Shown: positions 60,316-64,000 of the stretch, in pieces
Numbering within the stretch: the first letter of the stretch is position 1
How the letters are laid out: the number at the start of each line of letters is the position of its first letter
From: Alphaproteobacteria bacterium
GTDB taxonomy: Bacteria; Pseudomonadota; Alphaproteobacteria; UBA2966
Length of the DNA stretch: 64,000 nt
Assembly (NCBI GenBank): GCA_018654745.1
Contig: JABILA010000088.1
Span: forward strand, 149,546-213,545
Direction: 5' to 3'
Translations under genes and position numbers: made by a program
Notes under the pieces: generated by a model
What the model was told of the DNA's origin: nothing
Database searches by the model: none
Seen by the model: only the letters and a program-made list of their open reading frames with translations

Positions 60316-60417
60316 CTAGAGCGTTTCCGCGTTTAACGGAAACGCAGCGTTGCTTTAAACTCAAGGTGTGCGCCAAATATTAATGCACAAGCGATTCCGT
60401 TTAAGTCGGAATCGCCC
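60316..60417. repeat. Long two-hairpin palindrome repeat, copy 2
   Basis: CTAGAGCGTTTCCG at the start; first hairpin GCGTTTCCG (60321-60329) / CGGAAACGC (60337-60345), linker with AGCGTTGCTTTAAAC and GTGTGCGCC, second hairpin GCGATTCCG (60391-60399) / CGGAATCGC (60407-60415). The layout and most linker words match copy 1 at 54801. It lies in the 272-bp gap between yraN and the BON lipoprotein gene, which otherwise holds no gene. Confidence 0.8.
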
Positions 60418-60586
60418 TGGGTATGACGTCCTGGTTACTTTTTCAGGATTTGATTCAAGCGCTGGTTCAATTGCCGTCATCCTGGACTATAATGTGGGCA
60501 ACGTGTCGACCCGGTGGATCGGGAAGGCCGCGCCTTGATTGATGACTGATTTCGATTGACGAGAAATAACAAGGGAACCCAGAGAC

Positions 60587-61198
60587 ATGTTCGTTCATCT
60601 ATCCAAAGCCCGGCTTGTTGCCGGAGGTCTGTTGGCTGCAGCTGCATTGGGACTGACAGGGTGTGGCCCTGGAATGTTGATCGGTGCAGGCGCCACGGCG
60701 GGTGTTGCAGTTGCCCAGGAACGTTCCGTTGGTGCCGCCGTTGATGATGCCGCCATTGGCCTGAAAATAAACGAAGCCTTGCTGTCGGACAGCGAAAGCC
60801 TGTTTCGCCATGTCGACGTCGAAGTTCTGGAAGGACGCGTGTTGCTGACCGGAAGCGTTACCAAAGCCGACGACCGGGTAAAGACTGCACGCATTACCTG
60901 GAAGGTCGATGGCGTAAAAGAAGTCCTGAACGAATTGCAGGTCACCAGCCGGGGTAACATTGTCGATTATCTGAAAGACGCCAAGATCACGACCCAGCTG
61001 CGCTATCTGTTGTTGCGCGACCGCGATATCTCGGACATCAATTTCACGGTTGAAACCGTCAACGGGACTGTCTATTTGTTGGGACTGGCCCAGTCCCAGG
61101 CCGAACTGGACAAACTGACCAACCATGCCCGCAATATCAACGGTGTGATCAAGGTCATCAGTCATGTCCGGCTCAAGTCTGATCCGCGTCGCAAATAG
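60587..61198 (+). CDS. BON-domain lipoprotein (DolP/YraP-like)
   Basis: 203 residues. Signal peptide with lipobox LGLTGC. A short Gly/Ala segment is followed by two BON domains (about 50-120 and 125-195): DDAAIGLKINEALLSDSE, VEVLEGRVLLTGSVTKADD, then ITTQLRYLLLRDRDISD, VETVNGTVYLLGLAQSQAEL. DolP binds anionic phospholipid at the outer membrane and supports envelope integrity. In E. coli it ends the rsmI-lpoA-yraN-diaA-dolP cluster, and the same neighbours are here except diaA. gshB follows 49 bp later. Confidence 0.88.
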   Translation: MFVHLSKARLVAGGLLAAAALGLTGCGPGMLIGAGATAGVAVAQERSVGAAVDDAAIGLKINEALLSDSESLFRHVDVEVLEGRVLLTGSVTKADDRVKTARITWKVDGVKEVLNELQVTSRGNIVDYLKDAKITTQLRYLLLRDRDISDINFTVETVNGTVYLLGLAQSQAELDKLTNHARNINGVIKVISHVRLKSDPRRK

Positions 61199-61247
61199 CT
61201 TTCTGCATTCTGTTTTTCTGAACCCGTGAGGTAACCAGTCCGGACCA

Positions 61248-62186
61248 ATGAGTCTCAAAGTCGCGATACAAATGGACCCGATCGAAAGCGTTGATATCGA
61301 CGCTGACAGCACCTTTGTCATGGCCCTGGAAGCCCAGAAGCGGGGCAACAAGCTGTGGCATTATCAGCCGCGTGACCTGAGCATGGTGTCCGGCAAGATC
61401 ATTGCCCGGGCCCGACCTCTGGATGTTCGCCGCGAACACGGCAATCACTTCACACTGGGGGAAGCGGAGCTGATTGATTTGCGGGACGTCGATGTCGTTT
61501 TGATGCGCCAGGACCCGCCCTTCGATATGGCCTATATTACAGCGACCCATCTGCTGGAGCATGTTCACCCTGACACGCTGGTGGTGAACGATCCGATTGA
61601 GGTGCGCAATGCACCGGAAAAACTGTTCGTCACGCACTTTGACGGGCTGTTGCCACCAACACTGATTACGTCTGATCCGCTGCAGGTCACTGACTTTCGG
61701 GCGGAATACAAGGATATCATCGTCAAGCCATTGTACGGCAACGGCGGTGCCGGTGTATTTCACCTGAAGCCGGAAGATGAAAACCTTCATTCGCTGATCG
61801 AAATGTTCACTGAACTTTATCGCGAACCCATCATTGTCCAGCAATATCTTCCGGACGTACGCGCCGGAGACAAGCGCATCATTTTGATCGATGGTGAAGC
61901 CGCTGGCGCGATCAACCGGGTACCAAAAGAGGGTGAAGCCCGATCCAACATGCATGCCGGTGGTCGCCCGGAACAAGCAGCCCTGACAAAGCGCGAGCAG
62001 GAAATTTGCGAAATGATCGGGCCGACGCTGCGTGAAAAAGGTCTGATTTTTGTTGGTATCGATGTGATCGGAGATTTTCTGACCGAAATCAACGTGACCT
62101 CGCCTACAGGACTGCAGGAAATCAATCGATTTGATGGCAGCTGTCTGGAAGCCGGGATCTGGGACGCGATTGAACGACGGCTTTAG
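61248..62186 (+). CDS. gshB: Glutathione synthetase
   Basis: 312 residues, ATP-grasp type. The N-terminal [20 protein letters not shown] and [18 protein letters not shown] blocks identify bacterial GshB. ATP-binding: [15 protein letters not shown] (Gly-rich loop). [17 protein letters not shown] and [20 protein letters not shown] complete the active site. It joins gamma-glutamylcysteine and glycine to make glutathione. It lies right after the DolP-like gene. Confidence 0.96.
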   Translation: MSLKVAIQMDPIESVDIDADSTFVMALEAQKRGNKLWHYQPRDLSMVSGKIIARARPLDVRREHGNHFTLGEAELIDLRDVDVVLMRQDPPFDMAYITATHLLEHVHPDTLVVNDPIEVRNAPEKLFVTHFDGLLPPTLITSDPLQVTDFRAEYKDIIVKPLYGNGGAGVFHLKPEDENLHSLIEMFTELYREPIIVQQYLPDVRAGDKRIILIDGEAAGAINRVPKEGEARSNMHAGGRPEQAALTKREQEICEMIGPTLREKGLIFVGIDVIGDFLTEINVTSPTGLQEINRFDGSCLEAGIWDAIERRL

Positions 62187-62212
62187 ACTGAACGAACTAA
62201 ATTATTTGAAGA

Positions 62213-62617
62213 TCAGGCAGAAATTGCGCCTGGATTCGAAACGCCTAGCCACTCAAGCGCTTCCAGGCGGGTCTCAATAACACGGATTTCAGGCAGCTTT
62301 TTTGATCGTTCAGCCAGGGCAGCAGCCATTTTTGCGAACAAAACCTGCCCCTGATCTGTTACCACGATGGCGTTTTTGGCCCTTTTCCCGCGTGGTTGGT
62401 GCGTTTCGGCATAGGAAAAGATTTTCACAACGCCTTCGACAGAAATGTCCAGCGTATGTACCTCTGTCAGGTCCGTTAGAACCGGCAACTCGGCATCATA
62501 GTCCGGGTTCTTGAGCAGTTGCTCATGCATCTGCAATACTTCCGCAGTAGTTAAGGCACCGCTGGCATGTACGTCGATAAAACCAGATTCTTTGTTGATA
62601 TTAAAAATAACAGGCAT
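62213..62617 (-). CDS. SpoIIAA/STAS-like protein
   Basis: 134 residues from the ATG at 62617, which has GGGA in a suitable place; a GTG four codons upstream overlaps that site. The fold resembles SpoIIAA-like (STAS/CRAL-TRIO) proteins: FIDVHASGALTTAEVLQMHE, VLTDLTEVHTLDISVEGV, and a last block NAIVVTDQGQVLFAKMAAAL. These small cytoplasmic proteins are usually of unknown function. No anti-sigma factor partner is adjacent. Confidence 0.6.
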   Translation of the reverse strand: MPVIFNINKESGFIDVHASGALTTAEVLQMHEQLLKNPDYDAELPVLTDLTEVHTLDISVEGVVKIFSYAETHQPRGKRAKNAIVVTDQGQVLFAKMAAALAERSKKLPEIRVIETRLEALEWLGVSNPGAISA

Positions 62618-62790
62618 CGCAATTCCCACCTAAAGCGTTCAAATGCAAGAATATTATGCATCCTAAACAACTCTAGAGATGTTTATACCCCGGAGTCGAA
62701 TCGTTTTTTTACATTACGTAAAACTTATGTACCGATACGGTTACCGCAAAGGATCTGAAATCAATAGTTTTGTTGAGAGGAACTTCAACA

Positions 62791-63924
62791 ATGACCATCA
62801 AGCCCCGCGCCCGGAACCTGGGCCTGCCATTTCGCGGTATCCCTGGACCCGATAACGCGCTGACGGACATTCCCGGCGTTTTGGTTGGTTTCACGACCGT
62901 CATTTCCGGTGAGGGACCGCTTGAAACCGGCAAAGGCCCGGTCAGAACAGGCGTCACGGCGATTTTACCCAAAGGTCGTCAGGACCGGCAAAAACCGGTT
63001 TGGGCGGGTCAATACAATTTGAACGGCAATGGCGAAATGACCGGCACGCACTGGATCAATGAAGCCGGATATTTCACCAGTCCGATCTGCCTTACGAATA
63101 CACACAGCGTCGGCATGGTGCATCACGCCGTAACAGGCTGGATGTCGCGACAGTATGTGTCTGATTTTGTCGATGGCCATGCCTGGGCCATGCCTGTGGT
63201 TGCCGAAACCTATGACGGGCCCGCCAACGATATCAATGGTCGCCACATCACCGAACAACACGCCCTGGATGCAATTGAGTCAGCCACCAGCGGTTTGCCG
63301 GCCGAGGGGAATGTCGGTGGCGGGGCCGGCATGATGACATATGAATTCAAGGGTGGCACCGGCACGTCTTCCAGAATTGTTACCATCGGCGAGAATACCT
63401 GGACCGTCGGCACTCTGGTGCAATCCAATTTCGGTGCCCGGCATCAGTTGAGCATTCTGGGGGTTCCGGTCGGCCTGGAAATGCCCCATGAGGCACCAAA
63501 TACCCAGGCAAACGAGCCTGAACAGGGATCGATCATAGTTGTCATTGGCACCGATGCACCTTTACTGCCCAACCAGTTGCGCCGCCTGGCCAAGCGCGGT
63601 GCCCTTGGCATTGCCCGCACCGGCTCCAGCGGCGGTCATTATTCAGGCGATATTATTCTGGCCTTTTCGGTTGCCAATGAGCGCGAGGCCAACCGGCGTG
63701 GCCTGGAAGAGCCGCCCGTCCTGCAATCCATGACCAGTGTTGATGATCATTATCTTGATGTCATCTACGAGGCTGCGGTGCAGTCGGTTGAGGAAGCGAT
63801 TATCAATGCGATGGTTGCGGCAGAAACGGTGCCACTGATCAAACCTGCCGGTAAATCATGGACGGCGATTGATCATGAACAACTTAAAAAAATCATGGCA
63901 AAGTATAACCGCCTGGAAGACTGA
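62791..63924 (+). CDS. P1-family peptidase (DmpA/BapA-type, self-processing)
   Basis: 377 residues from the ATG at 62791, preceded by AGAGGA. P1 peptidases cut themselves to form a Ser nucleophile at the new N-terminus. Here the candidate bond is G246-S247 in EPEQGSIIVVIGTDAPLLP, the same place as Gly249-Ser250 of DmpA. Other conserved parts are GNVGGGAGMMTYEFKGGTGT and ARTGSSGGHYSGDI. They release N-terminal D- or beta-amino acids or L-amino acids from peptides and amides. No signal peptide. It is the last gene of the window; 63925-64000 holds nothing recognisable. Confidence 0.9.
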   Translation: MTIKPRARNLGLPFRGIPGPDNALTDIPGVLVGFTTVISGEGPLETGKGPVRTGVTAILPKGRQDRQKPVWAGQYNLNGNGEMTGTHWINEAGYFTSPICLTNTHSVGMVHHAVTGWMSRQYVSDFVDGHAWAMPVVAETYDGPANDINGRHITEQHALDAIESATSGLPAEGNVGGGAGMMTYEFKGGTGTSSRIVTIGENTWTVGTLVQSNFGARHQLSILGVPVGLEMPHEAPNTQANEPEQGSIIVVIGTDAPLLPNQLRRLAKRGALGIARTGSSGGHYSGDIILAFSVANEREANRRGLEEPPVLQSMTSVDDHYLDVIYEAAVQSVEEAIINAMVAAETVPLIKPAGKSWTAIDHEQLKKIMAKYNRLED

Positions 63925-64000
63925 CCCCGTTCTTGATATCCACAGAAACTTGTATTTGGCGCGTCAAAAGTGAAGTTGCCGAAGTGTCTGCTAATAGCCA

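Noticed and set aside
1..64000. tRNA, rRNA, CRISPR arrays, insertion sequences, prophage genes
   Set aside because: None could be recognised on either strand; repeats found are short palindromes without spacers or transposase genes.

Overview
The window looks like a piece of an alphaproteobacterial chromosome, most likely from the Rhodospirillales/Sneathiellales side. GC content is moderate by eye. No rRNA, tRNA, CRISPR array, insertion sequence or prophage gene was recognised. The lineage call rests on several markers: an Irr-type Fur protein, a second Fur/Mur-type protein, a MucR/Ros regulator, a PraR-like Xre regulator next to metK, a SAM-II riboswitch, a YlxR+L7Ae fusion inside the nusA-infB operon, and the hrcA-grpE block divergent from rph-rdgB-hemW. 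The genus cannot be named from the sequence alone.

Layout. 1-3.3 kb: the end of cysK, a MoeB/ThiF-type E1 enzyme, a DsrE-like protein, a 2-hydroxyacid dehydrogenase and an SH3 protein. 3.3-8.1 kb: a redox/iron block on the minus strand, with DUF3501, an HdrC/GlpC-like Fe-S protein, a rubrerythrin-type diiron protein, Irr, and a nitronate-monooxygenase-like flavoprotein carrying an extra Cys cluster. 8.2-18.1 kb: the translation/RNA operon rimP-nusA-ylxR-infB-rbfA-truB-rpsO-pnp. 18.3-27.6 kb: trmB, metK behind a SAM-II riboswitch, a PraR-like regulator, the overlapping miaB-phoH-ybeY-corC-lnt series, and an acyltransferase. 27.6-34.1 kb: Fur, MucR, a TusA-like protein, tsaB-rimI, and three cell-wall enzymes (D-Ala-D-Ala dipeptidase, polysaccharide deacetylase, Bax-like glucosaminidase), then Nfu. 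34.3-46.3 kb: DUF2333, trpS, murJ, a PfkB kinase, an amidase, a CysZ/EI24 membrane protein, a small lipoprotein, a hybrid histidine kinase, nth, and an AraC-MGMT fusion.

46.3-47.8 kb is the most accessory-looking stretch. It has an unrecognised DNA-binding protein, a perfect 19-bp palindrome overlapping that gene's predicted -35 box, a tiny reading frame with a perfect ribosome-binding site, and an unrecognised 199-residue protein. 47.8-54.7 kb: dapB, dnaJ, dnaK with a probable heat-shock promoter, a small membrane protein, grpE and hrcA. 54.9-63.9 kb: rph-rdgB-hemW, then an LpoA-like lipoprotein divergent from rsmI-yraN-BON lipoprotein-gshB (the same neighbourhood as in enterobacteria), a SpoIIAA/STAS-like protein, and a DmpA-type peptidase.

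Threaded through the gaps is a family of dispersed imperfect palindromes built on GCGWTTCCG-N7-CGGAAWCGC. Two copies of about 100 bp carry two hairpins each and nearly the same linker. Most genes are ordinary housekeeping. The items that deserve attention are the 46.3-47.8 kb locus, the palindrome family, the riboswitch, the Cys-cluster flavoprotein, and a MucR with a missing zinc ligand.
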